DNA from: Achromobacter aegrifaciens
GTDB lineage: Bacteria > Pseudomonadota > Gammaproteobacteria > Burkholderiales > Burkholderiaceae_B
DNA length: 64,000 bases
Direction of reading: 5' to 3'
Assembly: GCF_902859735.1 (NCBI RefSeq)
Contig: NZ_CADIJY010000003.1
Location: 434,001-498,000, forward strand
The notes beneath the pieces were generated by a model, which saw nothing but the letters and a program-made list of their open reading frames with translations, was not told the DNA's origin and ran no database searches. Positions 16,872 to 27,600 of this stretch are shown piece after piece (the stretch's first letter is position 1; each line of letters begins with the position of its first letter). The translations under genes were made by a program, and so were the position numbers.

Positions 16872-17999
16872 ATGAAGGCGAAATCAGGAGCGTGGGCGGC
16901 TGGGGTCGTGGCGCTGGCGCTGGCGGGCGGCGGACTGTACTGGAAGTACGGCGGCGCGCAGCAAAAGGGCGGCTGGGCCATGGCGCCGGCCAAGGTCGCG
17001 GTGGCCGCCGCGCGGCAGGCGGACTTCCCTGTCACGCTGAGCGGCATCGGCTCGCTGGAGGCGGCGCGCCAGGTGCAGGTAGCGGCCGAAGTGGACGGCC
17101 GGGTCGACCGTATCCTGTTCGCCTCGGGCGCGCAGGTCCAGGCCGGCCAGTTGCTGGTGCAATTGAACGACGCGCCCGAGCAGGGCGAACTGGCCCGGCT
17201 GCAGGCCCAGGCGCGCAATGCGCGCGCCTTGCTGGACCGCACCCGCCGCCTGCTGCCGCAACAGGCCGCCACGCGCGAACAACTGGACCAGGCGCAGGCC
17301 GACTACGACCAGGCCGCGGGCGACATCAAGCGCGTGCAGGCCTTGATCGAGCAAAAGCGCATCAAAGCGCCGTTTGACGGCGTGCTGGGCGTGCGCCGCG
17401 TGAACCTGGGGCAATTCGCTCGCGCCGGCGATCCGCTGGTATCGCTGACCGACGCTTCCGCCATGTACGCCAACATCACCCTGCCCGAGCAGGCCATGGG
17501 CGCGTTGCGCGCGGGCCAGCCGGTGGCGGTGACCGTGGACGCCCATGCGGGACGCGTCTTCGAAGGTCAGATCACCACTGTGGAGCCGCAAGTGGACGCA
17601 GGGTCGCGCACCGTGCGCGTGCAGGCGACCCTGCCGAACGCCGACGGCGCGCTCGCGGCCGGCATGTATGCCCAGGGCCAGATCGGCCTGCCCGCGCGTC
17701 CCGGCGTGATCACCGTGCCGGAAACCGCGGTCAGTTACAGCGCCTATGGCGATTCCGTCTACGTGCTGAACCCGCCCAAGGCGGGCGAGGCGTCCGCCGG
17801 CCCGACGGTCCGCCAGGCCTATGTGAAGACGGCCGAGCGCGTGCGCGGCCGCGTGGTCGTGACCGAAGGCTTGCAGGCGGGCGACCAGGTCGTGACCTCA
17901 GGCCAGCTGCGCCTGCACAACGGCGCGGCGGTCGAGGTTGGCGCCGAGGACACCGTGGCGTTGGACGCCGCGCAGCAGACCGTGGCGCAAGTCCGGTAA
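16872..17999 (+). CDS. RND efflux periplasmic adaptor, MexH-like
   Basis: This 375-residue membrane fusion protein has a single N-terminal hydrophobic anchor (about residues 5-23) and no lipobox. It has the typical order: LSGIGSLEAARQVQVAAEVDG, a lipoyl half, a short coiled-coil of Gln/Ala-rich helices at about residues 100-150, then RIKAPFDGVLGVRRVNLGQF and the barrel domains. The wording of its N-terminal half closely matches the MexH branch as I remember it. The ATG at 16872 is chosen because the upstream frame lacks signal character. It is the first gene of a rightward adaptor-permease-channel operon, 16 bp before the permease. Confidence 0.88.
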   Translation: MKAKSGAWAAGVVALALAGGGLYWKYGGAQQKGGWAMAPAKVAVAAARQADFPVTLSGIGSLEAARQVQVAAEVDGRVDRILFASGAQVQAGQLLVQLNDAPEQGELARLQAQARNARALLDRTRRLLPQQAATREQLDQAQADYDQAAGDIKRVQALIEQKRIKAPFDGVLGVRRVNLGQFARAGDPLVSLTDASAMYANITLPEQAMGALRAGQPVAVTVDAHAGRVFEGQITTVEPQVDAGSRTVRVQATLPNADGALAAGMYAQGQIGLPARPGVITVPETAVSYSAYGDSVYVLNPPKAGEASAGPTVRQAYVKTAERVRGRVVVTEGLQAGDQVVTSGQLRLHNGAAVEVGAEDTVALDAAQQTVAQVR

Positions 18000-18015
18000 G
18001 GGCGCGGAGCAGAAC

Positions 18016-21000
18016 ATGAAATTCACCGATCTCTTCGTGCGCCGGCCAGTGCTGGCGCTGGTGGTCAGCACGCTGATCCTGCTGCTGGGCATCAAGGCCC
18101 TGAGCGGCCTGCCGGTGCGGCAGTATCCGCTGACCGAAAGCACCACCATCACCATCACCACCCAGTATCCGGGCGCTTCGCCCGACCTCATGCAAGGCTT
18201 CGTCACCCAGCCCATCGCGCAGTCCGTGGCCACGGTGGAAGGCATCGACTACCTGTCGTCTTCCTCCACGCAGGGCCGCAGCGTGATCACGGTACGGATG
18301 AAGCTGAACGCCGACTCCAACAAGGCCATGACGGAGGTGATGGCCAAGGTCAACGAGGTCAAGTACCGCCTGCCGCAGGACGTCTACGACCCCGTGCTGG
18401 TCAAGTCCGCCGGCGAGGCGACCGCCGTGGCCTATGTCGGCTTTTCCAGCAGCACCTTGTCGCTGGCGTCCCTGACGGATTATCTGTCGCGCGTGGTGCA
18501 GCCGCAGCTCTCGTCCATCGACGGCGTGGCCAGCGTGGAACTCTACGGCGGGCAAAAACTGGCCATGAGGGTGTGGCTGGACCCGAACCGGATGGCGGCG
18601 CGCGGCATTTCCGCGGGCGAACTGGCCGACGCGCTGCGCGACAACAACGTGCAGGCGGCGCCGGGGCAGGCCAAGGGCCTGTACGTGGTGTCCAACATCC
18701 AGGTCAACACGGACCTGGTCAACGTCGCGGAATTCCGCGACATGGTGGTCAAGCGCGAGGGCGACGCGATCGTGCGCCTGGGCGACGTGGCCACGGTGGA
18801 ACTGGGCGCGGCATCCACCGATTCCAGCGGCCTGATGGACGGCGAGCCGGCGGTGTACTTCGGCCTTAACGCCACGCCGGTGGGCAATCCGCTGGTGATC
18901 GTCAAACGCCTGAACGAGTTGCTGCCCAACATCAAGCAGAACCTGCCGCCCGGCACCAGCGTACAGGTGCCGTTCGAGCTGGCCCGCTTCATCAGCGCTT
19001 CCATCGATGGCGTGGTGCATACGCTGATCGAGGCCATCGCCATCGTGGTGGTGGTGATCTTCCTGTGCCTGGGTTCCTTGCGCGCCGTGCTGATTCCGGT
19101 GCTGACCATTCCCCTGTCCATGCTGGGCGGGGCTGCCATCATGGCGCTGTTCGGCTTCAGCGTGAACCTGCTGACCTTGCTGGCCATGGTGCTGGCTATC
19201 GGCCTGGTGGTGGACGACGCCATCGTGGTCGTGGAAAACGTGCACCGCCACATCGAAGAGGGCAAGTCGCCGGTGCGCGCGGCCCTCATCGGCGCGCGCG
19301 AAGTGGCGGGGCCTGTGATCGCGATGACCATCACGCTGGCCGCGGTCTACGCGCCGATCGGCCTGATGGGCGGGCTTACTGGTTCGCTCTTCAAGGAGTT
19401 CGCCTTCACCCTGGCCGGGTCCGTGGTCGTGTCGGGCGTCATCGCGCTGACCTTGTCGCCCGTGATGAGCTCGTTCCTGCTCAACAGCCGGGTCTCCGAG
19501 GGCTGGATGGCGCGCCGCGCCGAGCATTTCTTCGGACGCCTGGGCGATGCCTATGGCCGCGTGCTGGACGTCTCGCTGCATCACCGATGGGTGACCGGGC
19601 TGATTGCCGTGGCGGTACTGGCGAGCCTGCCGTTCCTCTACAACGCCGCGCAGCGCGAGCTGGCGCCGGTCGAAGACCAGTCGACAGTGCTGACCGCGAT
19701 CAAGTCGCCGCAGCACGCCAATATCGACTACGTGGAGAAATTCGGCCGCAAGTGGGACGACGTCATGAAGACCCTGCCGGAACAGCAGGGGCGCTGGCTG
19801 ATCAACGGTTCCGACGGCGTCTCCAACAGCATCGGCGGCGTGGACTTCGTGCCTTGGGAAAAGCGCGAGCGTTCGGCCGACCAGATCCAGGCCGACATGC
19901 AGGCCATGGTGAACCAGGTCGAGGGCAGCAATATCTTCGCCTTCCAGCTGCCGTCCCTGCCGGGCTCCACCGGCGGGCTGCCGGTACAGATGGTCATCAT
20001 GAGCGCGTCCGACTATCCGGTGGTCTATGAGGCCATGGAGGGCCTGAAGAAGGCGGCGCGTGAAAGCGGCTTGTTCATGGTGGTCGACAGCGACCTGGAC
20101 TACAACAATCCGGTGGTGCAACTGAAGGTGGACCGCGCCAAGGCCAACAGCCTGGGCGTCACCATGAAGGCCATCGGCGACACGCTGGCCGTGCTGGTGG
20201 GCGAGAACTACGTGAACCGCTTCGGCATGGACGGCCGTTCCTACGACGTTATTCCGCAGAGCCTGCGCGAACAGCGTATTTCGCCGGAGTCGCTGGCGCG
20301 CTACTACGTCAAGAGCGCCAGCGGCGCGCAGGTGCCGCTGTCCAACCTTGTGACCGTGTCCATGGGGGTGGAGCCCAACAAGCTGACGCAGTTCAACCAG
20401 CTCAACGCGGCCACCTTCCAGGCCATCCCGATGCCGGGCGTGACCATGGGCGATGCGGTGCAGTTCCTGACCCGGCAAGCCCAGTTCCTGCCTGCGGGCT
20501 TCAGCTACGACTGGCAGTCGGATGCGCGCCAGTACAGCCAGGAAGGCTCGGCGCTGATGATCACCTTCATCTTCGCCATCATCGTGATCTACCTGGTGCT
20601 GGCGGCGCAATACGAGAGCCTGCGCGACCCCTTCATCATCCTGGTGAGCGTGCCCATGTCGATCTGCGGCGCGCTGATACCGCTGGCGCTGGGCATGGCT
20701 ACCGTCAACATCTATACCCAGATCGGGCTGGTGACGCTGATCGGCCTGATCAGCAAGCACGGCATCCTGATGGTGGAGTTCGCCAATGAAATGCAGGTCA
20801 GCCACGGGCTGGACCGGCGCACCGCGATGGAGCAGGCCGCCCGCATCCGGCTGCGTCCCATCCTGATGACGACCGCCGCCATGGTCATGGGCTTGATCCC
20901 GTTGCTGTTCGCCAGCGGCGCGGGCGCGCACAGCCGCTACAGCCTGGGCCTGGTCATCGTGGTGGGCCTGCTGGTGGGCACGCTGTTTACGTTGTTCGTG

Positions 21001-21120
21001 CTGCCCACCGTCTACACCGTATTCGCCCGGGATCACCGCGCAGCGCACGACACGCCGCGCGCCCGGGAACTGGCGCTGGCCCAGGCCGAGGACGCCGCGG
21101 CGCCCGGCGCCTCCGCCTAG
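18016..21120 (+). CDS. RND multidrug efflux permease, MexI-like (HAE1 family)
   Basis: This 1034-residue proton-driven inner-membrane transporter begins MKFTDLFVRRPVLALVVSTL, the start typical of the MexI branch. The TM4 relay Asp pair is present in LAIGLVVDDAIVVVENV, and the second half repeats the fold (LIGLISKHGILMVEFANEM). In Pseudomonas, MexGHI-OpmD exports phenazine intermediates and quinolone-related signals under SoxR control. Here there is no mexG-like gene. The ATG at 18016 follows a GGAG 6-7 bp upstream. Assignment to the MexI branch is from recalled sequence similarity, and the natural substrate is unknown. Confidence 0.9.
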   Translation: MKFTDLFVRRPVLALVVSTLILLLGIKALSGLPVRQYPLTESTTITITTQYPGASPDLMQGFVTQPIAQSVATVEGIDYLSSSSTQGRSVITVRMKLNADSNKAMTEVMAKVNEVKYRLPQDVYDPVLVKSAGEATAVAYVGFSSSTLSLASLTDYLSRVVQPQLSSIDGVASVELYGGQKLAMRVWLDPNRMAARGISAGELADALRDNNVQAAPGQAKGLYVVSNIQVNTDLVNVAEFRDMVVKREGDAIVRLGDVATVELGAASTDSSGLMDGEPAVYFGLNATPVGNPLVIVKRLNELLPNIKQNLPPGTSVQVPFELARFISASIDGVVHTLIEAIAIVVVVIFLCLGSLRAVLIPVLTIPLSMLGGAAIMALFGFSVNLLTLLAMVLAIGLVVDDAIVVVENVHRHIEEGKSPVRAALIGAREVAGPVIAMTITLAAVYAPIGLMGGLTGSLFKEFAFTLAGSVVVSGVIALTLSPVMSSFLLNSRVSEGWMARRAEHFFGRLGDAYGRVLDVSLHHRWVTGLIAVAVLASLPFLYNAAQRELAPVEDQSTVLTAIKSPQHANIDYVEKFGRKWDDVMKTLPEQQGRWLINGSDGVSNSIGGVDFVPWEKRERSADQIQADMQAMVNQVEGSNIFAFQLPSLPGSTGGLPVQMVIMSASDYPVVYEAMEGLKKAARESGLFMVVDSDLDYNNPVVQLKVDRAKANSLGVTMKAIGDTLAVLVGENYVNRFGMDGRSYDVIPQSLREQRISPESLARYYVKSASGAQVPLSNLVTVSMGVEPNKLTQFNQLNAATFQAIPMPGVTMGDAVQFLTRQAQFLPAGFSYDWQSDARQYSQEGSALMITFIFAIIVIYLVLAAQYESLRDPFIILVSVPMSICGALIPLALGMATVNIYTQIGLVTLIGLISKHGILMVEFANEMQVSHGLDRRTAMEQAARIRLRPILMTTAAMVMGLIPLLFASGAGAHSRYSLGLVIVVGLLVGTLFTLFVLPTVYTVFARDHRAAHDTPRARELALAQAEDAAAPGASA

Positions 21121-21135
21121 CCGAAGGAAACCATC

Positions 21136-22581
21136 ATGAAGCACTCACAACTTTCCATACGCATGCGCCGCGGCGCGGCCGTGCTGCTGGCCGCGCTGGC
21201 CACGGCCGGCTGCGCCGTCGGACCCGACTACCAGAAGCCCCAGGCTGCTCCGGTGGCGTTGGCCAGCCCTGAACAGGCCCTGTTCTCCACCGATCAATTG
21301 CAGCGCGACTGGTGGAAGCAATTGCAGGACCCCCAGCTGGACCGGCTGATCGATCTGGCGCTGTCGCGCAATCTGGATATCCGCATGGCGCAGGCGCGCC
21401 TGGCCGAGTCGCGCGCGGTGCTGGACGAGAAGGAACTGGACCAGTTGCCGGCGGTCGCGCTGGGCGGCGGCTATGAACGCAGCCTGTCGCAGGCCAATGC
21501 CGGCGTCGCGGGCCGGCGCAATCTGGCCGAGAGCTACCGGGCGGGCTTTGACGCCACCTGGGAGCTGGACCTGTTCGGCCGGCTGCGCCGGGCGGCCGAG
21601 GGCGCGGCCGCGCGCAGCGAGGCGCAGGCCGCGGACCTGGCCCAGACCCGCATCGTCGTGGCCGCCGAAGTGGCGCGCAATTACTTCGAGCTGCGCGGCG
21701 CGGAACAGCGCCTGGCCGTGGCGCGCGCCAACCTGGAAAGCCAGCGCGACAGCCTGCGCGTGATCCAGGCCATGGTATCGGCCGGCCGCGGCGATGAAGG
21801 CGACCTGGCCAGCGCCCGCGCCGAACTGGAGACCGTGCAGGCCAGCGTGCCGTTGCAGATCGCGGCCCGACGGCTGGCGCAGTACCGGATCGCGGTGTTG
21901 GCGGGCCTGCGGCCGGTGGAGCTGGGCGAGCTCGATGCGGGCAAGGCGCTGGCGCCCCTGGATACCCGCCTGCCGATCGGCGACGTGAGCGCCTTGCTGT
22001 CGCGCCGCCCGGACGTGCTGGCGGCCGAACGCGGCATGGCTGCGGCCAACGCCGATGTGGGCGTGGCGACTGCGGAGCTCTATCCGCGCATCGACCTGGG
22101 CGGGTTCCTGGGTTTCGTCGCCCTGCGCGGCGCGGATTTCGGCTCATCGGCCAGCCGCGCGTTCAGCGTGGCGGCCACGGCCAACTGGCCTGCCTTCCAT
22201 CTGCCCACGGCGCTGGCGCGCAAGCGTGGCGCGGTGGCGCGCGCGGACGGCGCCGTCGCCAGCTACGAGCTGACCGTGCTGCGCGCGGTCGAGGAACTGG
22301 AATCGGCGCTGACGGAGTACGGCCAGACCCAGCAGCGCCTGGGCAGCCTGGCGCAGGCGGCCGCGCATAGCGGCAGGGCGGCGGAACTGGCGCAGCTGCG
22401 CTACCGTGAGGGCAGTACGCCGTATTTGACGGTGCTGGACGCGCAGCGTACGCTTTTGCGCGCCCAGGACGCCGTGGCCGTGGCTGAAACCGAGTCCTAT
22501 ACCCGCCTGATCGCGCTGTACAAAGCTTTGGGGGGCGGATGGGAGGCGCCCTCGATGGATCCGCCGGCCGCTTCCGGCTGA
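21136..22581 (+). CDS. RND efflux outer-membrane factor lipoprotein, OpmD-like
   Basis: This 481-residue NodT-family channel carries a lipoprotein signal ending in lipobox LATAGC, followed by AVGPDYQKPQ, the usual mature start of OprM-type factors. Both OEP repeats are visible (LDRLIDLALSRNLDIRMAQAR and LLSRRPDVLAAERGMAAANADVG). It is the exit duct for the MexHI-like pump, 15 bp after the permease and in the same transcript. A COG2345-type regulator gene follows after 53 bp with no terminator between, so it may be co-transcribed. Confidence 0.9.
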   Translation: MKHSQLSIRMRRGAAVLLAALATAGCAVGPDYQKPQAAPVALASPEQALFSTDQLQRDWWKQLQDPQLDRLIDLALSRNLDIRMAQARLAESRAVLDEKELDQLPAVALGGGYERSLSQANAGVAGRRNLAESYRAGFDATWELDLFGRLRRAAEGAAARSEAQAADLAQTRIVVAAEVARNYFELRGAEQRLAVARANLESQRDSLRVIQAMVSAGRGDEGDLASARAELETVQASVPLQIAARRLAQYRIAVLAGLRPVELGELDAGKALAPLDTRLPIGDVSALLSRRPDVLAAERGMAAANADVGVATAELYPRIDLGGFLGFVALRGADFGSSASRAFSVAATANWPAFHLPTALARKRGAVARADGAVASYELTVLRAVEELESALTEYGQTQQRLGSLAQAAAHSGRAAELAQLRYREGSTPYLTVLDAQRTLLRAQDAVAVAETESYTRLIALYKALGGGWEAPSMDPPAASG

Positions 22582-22634
22582 CCGGCAGGCCAGGTTCATG
22601 GCACCATAGGCAAACAACCGGAGTATGCACATCC

Positions 22635-23291
22635 ATGTCTGACAGTCCGTCCCATCCCGTGGTCTGGGAGCATCAGCCCGCCGATCGCGTGCTCATGACC
22701 CTGAAGACGCGGGGCCCGCAATCCGTCGCCGTCATTGCCAAGGCCCTGGACGTGACGGCCGAGGCCGTGCGTCAGCAGATGACGCGTCTGCATGCGGAAG
22801 GACTGGTGGATTCCGAAAGCCACAGCGCGGGCCGGGGCCGGCCCACGCAGATCTGGTTCCTGACCGATGCCGGAAACGGGCGCTTCCCGGACACGCATGC
22901 GGAAATGACGGTGCAGATGCTGGGCGCGGTGCGCCAGGTGTTTGGCGAAGAGGGCATCGAAAAGCTGATCCAGGCGCGCGAAGCCGCCATGCTCAGCAGC
23001 TACCGCCAGGCCATGCAGGGCGCCCGCAGCCTGAAGGAAAGGCTGGAGCGGCTGGTGGAAGTCCGCTCTGCCGAAGGCTACATGGCCGAGCTGCGCAAGG
23101 ATGGCGCGGACTTCCTGTTCATCGAGAACCACTGCCCGATCTGCTCCGCGGCCAAAGCCTGTATGGGCTTTTGCCGCAGCGAGCTGGAACTCTTCCACAA
23201 GGTGCTAGGAGCAGAAGTCCGGGTGCGCCGCGAAGAACACATCCTCGCGGGCGCGCGCCGCTGCGCCTACCGCATCGACAAGGCTGGCTGA
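22635..23291 (+). CDS. COG2345-type winged-helix regulator with Cys-rich (candidate Fe-S) motif
   Basis: This 218-residue predicted DNA-binding protein belongs to the ArsR/DeoR-like COG2345 group that includes SufR. The N-terminal winged helix spans about residues 15-80 (GPQSVAVIAKALDVTAEAV, then GRGRPTQIWFLT). The C-terminal part has ENHCPICSAAKACMGFCRSEL, giving C-x2-C-x5-C-x3-C, and a later Cys in GARRCAY. Such Cys sets hold an iron-sulphur cluster in SufR and relatives, so redox or iron sensing is plausible. It lies directly downstream of the OpmD-like gene, suggesting it controls that pump. The start at 22635 fits the family. It converges with oprZ, with only 4 bp between stops. Confidence 0.82.
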   Translation: MSDSPSHPVVWEHQPADRVLMTLKTRGPQSVAVIAKALDVTAEAVRQQMTRLHAEGLVDSESHSAGRGRPTQIWFLTDAGNGRFPDTHAEMTVQMLGAVRQVFGEEGIEKLIQAREAAMLSSYRQAMQGARSLKERLERLVEVRSAEGYMAELRKDGADFLFIENHCPICSAAKACMGFCRSELELFHKVLGAEVRVRREEHILAGARRCAYRIDKAG

Positions 23292-23295
23292 CCAG

Positions 23296-24678
23296 TCATG
23301 AGCGGGGCTGCTCCCAGCCGCCCAGCGCCTTGTACAACTCCACCGCATTGACCAGCCGGCGCTGCTGCAGCCGGATGAACTCCTGTTCGGATTCGAACAG
23401 GCTGCGCTGCGCTTCCAGCATTTCCAGGTAGCTCGCCACGCCGCGTTCGTAGCGCCTTTCGGTCAGCCGCTGGCGGTCGCGGTCGGCGTCGCGGACCTTG
23501 CGCTGGGCGTCGATCTGGGCGCGCAGCGTGTCGCGCGCGGACAGCGCGTCGGCCACTTCGCGGAAGGCCTGCTGGATGCTGCCCTCGTACTGGGCCACCG
23601 CGATGTCCTTGCGCGCTTCCGCCAGCGACAGGTTGGCGCTGTTGCGTCCGGCGTTGAAGATGGGCAGCGTCAGCTTGGGCGCGAAGGTCCAGGTGCCCGT
23701 GCCCGAACCGAACAGGTCCGAGAAGCTGCCCGCCGTGGTGCCGATGTCGGTCGTCAGCTGCACCGACGGGAAGAACGCCGCGCGCGCCGCGCCGATGTCG
23801 GCGTTGGCGGCCCGCAGCGTGTCCTCGGCCTGGCGCAAGTCCGGGCGACGGACCAGCAGGGTTGAAGGCAGGCCCGCGGCCAGCGGTGTCAGGCTCTGGC
23901 TTTCCAGCGTGACGGCATCGGTGTCGGGCGGCAGCGAAAAGTCGCCCGCCAGCAGGCCCAGGGTGTGCACCGACTGCCGGTATTCCCGGCTCAGTTCGGC
24001 ATGCGTGGCGCGCGAGGATTCCACCAGCATCTGCGCGGTACGCAGCCCCACGGCCGTTTCCAGTCCGGCGTCGTAACGGCGCTGGGTCAGTTTGAGCGAG
24101 GCCTCGCGTAGCGCCAGCGTGCTTTCGGTCAGGCGCAGCTGTTCGGCCAGTGAGCGCTGGTTGAAGTAGGCCGTGGCCGTTTCTGACACCAGCGACAGCG
24201 TGGCAGCGCGGTGCGCTTCCTCGCTGGCCAGGTAGCGCGACAGCGCCGCGTCGCTCAGGCTCTTCACGCGGCCGAAGAAATCCAGTTCGAACGCGGCGAT
24301 GCCGACGGCGGCGCGGTAGCGGTCGGCCACCGGCATGCGCGGCTGGCCGGGCTCCGCGCCGCGTCCGCGGCTGAACTCGCCCGTACCGTCGATGGACGGC
24401 AAGCGGTCGGCCTGCTGTACGCCGTACAGCGCCCGCGCTTCCTGGATGCGCAGCGCCGCCACCCGCAGGTTGCGGTTGTTCTCGAGCGCGGCGGCGATCC
24501 AGGCCTGCAGCGCCGGGTCGTTGAAGTAATCGCGCCAGTCCTGCGGCATCGCCGCCAGTCCGTCCGCGGCGACCGTGTCATAGGCCTGGGGGACCGGCGC
24601 TGCCGGTCGCTCATAGGTGGGAGCCAGCGAGCAGCCGGCCAGGGCCAGCGCAAGCAGGGTCATTGCCATAGCCTTCAT
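23296..24678 (-). CDS. oprZ: OprZ, outer-membrane factor of AxyXY-OprZ efflux
   Basis: This 460-residue NodT/OprM-family lipoprotein is the outer-membrane duct of the third RND pump. The signal ends at lipobox LALAGC, then SLAPTYERP. The channel repeats are seen at ALENNRNLRVAALRIQEARALY and LVRRPDLRQAEDTLRAANADIG. Position identifies it: it is the last gene of an adaptor-permease-channel operon whose permease is MexY-like and whose regulator is AxyZ-like. Unlike Pseudomonas mexXY, which borrows OprM, the Achromobacter operon carries its own channel. The ATG overlaps the permease stop by 4 nt (ATGA). Confidence 0.85.
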   Translation of the reverse strand: MKAMAMTLLALALAGCSLAPTYERPAAPVPQAYDTVAADGLAAMPQDWRDYFNDPALQAWIAAALENNRNLRVAALRIQEARALYGVQQADRLPSIDGTGEFSRGRGAEPGQPRMPVADRYRAAVGIAAFELDFFGRVKSLSDAALSRYLASEEAHRAATLSLVSETATAYFNQRSLAEQLRLTESTLALREASLKLTQRRYDAGLETAVGLRTAQMLVESSRATHAELSREYRQSVHTLGLLAGDFSLPPDTDAVTLESQSLTPLAAGLPSTLLVRRPDLRQAEDTLRAANADIGAARAAFFPSVQLTTDIGTTAGSFSDLFGSGTGTWTFAPKLTLPIFNAGRNSANLSLAEARKDIAVAQYEGSIQQAFREVADALSARDTLRAQIDAQRKVRDADRDRQRLTERRYERGVASYLEMLEAQRSLFESEQEFIRLQQRRLVNAVELYKALGGWEQPRS

Positions 24679-27600
24679 GGCGTGGTCTCCAGCGTTTCGC
24701 GGCCTTGCGGACGCGAGGGGCGCACGCGCATGCCCAGCGCGCGGCCCACGATCAAAAAGAAGAGCGGCACCAGGAAGATGGCCAGCACCGTCGCCGTGAC
24801 GATGCCACCCAGCACGCCTGTGCCGATCGCGGCCTGGGCGCCCGAGGCCGCGCCGGTGGCCAGCGCCAGGGGCAGCACGCCCACGCCGAAGGCCAGCGAG
24901 GTCATCACGATGGGCCGCAGCCGCAGCCTGGCGGCCTCCAGCGTGGCGGACACGATGCCCTGGCCGTCGCGCACCAGGTCCTTGGCTACTTCCACGATCA
25001 GGATCGCGTTCTTGGCCGACAGCCCGATGGTGGCGATGAGGCCGACCTTGAAGTAGATGTCGTTGGGCATGCCGCGCAGCGTCACGCCCAGCACCGCGCC
25101 GATCACGCCCAGCGGCACCACCAGGATCACCGCCAGCGGTATCGACCAGCTTTCATACAGCGCGGCCAGGGCCAGGAACACGACCAGCACCGACAGCGCG
25201 AACAGCACGGGCGCCTGGTTGCCGGACAGCCGTTCCTCGTAGGACTGCCCCGACCAGTCGAAGCCGATGCCGCGCGGCAGTTCGGCCGCCAGCGCCTCCA
25301 TGGCGCGCATGGCCTCGCCGCTGCTGTGCCCGGGCGCGGCCGAGCCGTTGATGGTGAACGACGGGAAGCCGTTGTAGCGGTTGAGCTGCGGCGGTCCCAT
25401 CGACCATTTCAGGGTGGCGAAGGCCGACAGCGGCACCATCTGGCCCTGCAGGTTGCGTACATGCAGGCGCGACACGTCTTCCATGTCGACACGGCTCTTG
25501 CCGTCGGCCTGCACGGTCACGCGCCGCACCTGGCCATTGAGCATGAAGTCGCCGATATAGTCCGAACCGTACATTACCGCCAGGGCGGTGTTGATCTCGT
25601 CCAGTGGCACGCCCATGGCCTGCGCCTTGTCGCGGTCGACGCGCAGCTCCAGCTGCGGCGCTTCTTCCTGGCCGGCGAAGACAACCTCCGTCAGCGCGGG
25701 ATGCTTGGCCGCCGCTGCCAGCAATTGCTGGCGCGCCTGCTCCAGGGCCTCGTAGCCCAGGCCGCCCCGGTCCTGCAGGCGGAAGTCGAAGCCCGAGGTG
25801 GAGCCCAGGTCCGGCAGCGGCGGGGAGTTCAGCGCATGCACCATGACGTTCTTGCGGTCGGCGAAGGCGGCGTTGATGCGTTCCACCACCGCGTTCACGT
25901 GCAGGTCGGCGCCGCCGCGCTGCTTCCAGTCCTTTAGCGTGACGAAGAACATGGCCGAGTTCGGTCCGCTGCCGTAGTTGCTGAAGCCGTTGACCGAATA
26001 CACATATTCGACGGGCTCATGCTCCATCATGTAGCGCTCGACCTCTTTCACCATCGCCATGGTTTCGGCTTGCGGCGAGCCCTGGGGCAGGATGACCATG
26101 GCCATGAAGCTGCCCTGGTCTTCGTCCGGCAGGAAGGAAGAGGGCAGCCGGGCGAACAGCAGCGCCACCGCGGCGATCACCGCCAGATAGGCCAGGCCGA
26201 AGCGCACCGGACGGGCCAGCACGCCCGACACCCGGGCGGTGTAGCGCGCCGTCAGGCGCGCGAAGGCCCGGTTGAACCAGCCGAAGAAGCCGCGCTTCTC
26301 GTGGTGGCCGGCGGCGATCGGCTTGAGCATGCTGGCGCACAGCGCCGGCGTCAGCGACAGCGCCAGGAAGGCGGAGAAGGCAATCGACACGGCCAGCGTC
26401 ACGGCGAACTGGCGGTAGATGTTGCCCACCGCGCCGTCAAAGAAGGCCATCGGCACGAACACCGACACCAGCACCACCGTGATGCCCACGATGGCGCCGC
26501 TGATCTGGCCCATGGCCTTGACCGTGGCCTCGCGCGGCGACAAGCCTTCCTCGGCCATGATGCGCTCGACGTTTTCCACCACCACGATGGCGTCGTCGAC
26601 CAGGATGCCGATGGCCAGCACCATGCCGAACATCGTCAGCACGTTGATGGAATAGCCCAGCCCCAGCATCACGCCCAGCGTGCCCAGCAGCGCCACCGGC
26701 ACGACCAGCGTCGGAATCAGCGTGGCGCGGAAGTTCTGCATGAACAGGTACATCACGCAGAACACCAGGGCTACGGCTTCCAGCAGGGTCATCAGCACCT
26801 TCTTGATCGAGATTTCGACGAAGGTGGATGTCTCGTACGGAATGTCCCAGGTCACGCCCGGCGGGAAATACTGGGCCAGCTCCTGCATGGTCGCGCGGAT
26901 GCGCTTGGTGGTTTCGACCGCGTTCGAACCCGGCGCCAGCTTGATGCCCAGGCCTGTGCCGGTCATGCCGTTCACGCGCGACAGGTACATGTAGTCGGTG
27001 CCGCCCAATTCGACCCGCGCCACATCCTTCAGGCGCAAAGTGGCACCGTCCGGCTGCGCGCGCAGCGGAATGTTGCCGAATTGCTCGGGCGTGCGCAGGG
27101 ACTCGCCCGCGACGATGCTGGCGTTCAGCGGGGCGTCCTTGGGCACGGCCTGGTTGCCCAGCTCGCCGATGGTGACGCGGGCGTTGTGGCTGCGCAGGGC
27201 CGAGACGATGTCGCCCGGGGTCAGGGACATGGCCGTCAGCTTGGCCGGATCCGGCCAGATGCGCATGGCGGCTTCCGCGCCGAACGACTGCACCTTGCCC
27301 ACGCCTTCCACGCGGCGCAACGCCTGCAGCACGTTGGAGGCTGCCAGTTCGCCCAGCTGGATGTCATCCAGCCCGCCATCCGACTTCAGCGACACCACCA
27401 GCTGGATGTTGTCGGCCGCCTTCTCCACGCGCACGCCGTCGCGGCGCACCGATTCCGGCAGGCGCGGCTCCACCGCCTTCAGGCGGTTCTGCACTTCCAC
27501 GGCCGCCAGGTCCGGGTTGGTGCCTTGCTTGAAAGTCAGGTTGATGCTGGCCCAGCCCGTCGAGTCGCTGCTGGACGAGGTGTACATCAGTCCCGGCGCG

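Noticed and set aside
17731-21144. 1137-codon leftward open frame over the MexI-like permease
   Set aside because: Antisense shadow; no domain signal, and the plus strand encodes a full RND permease.
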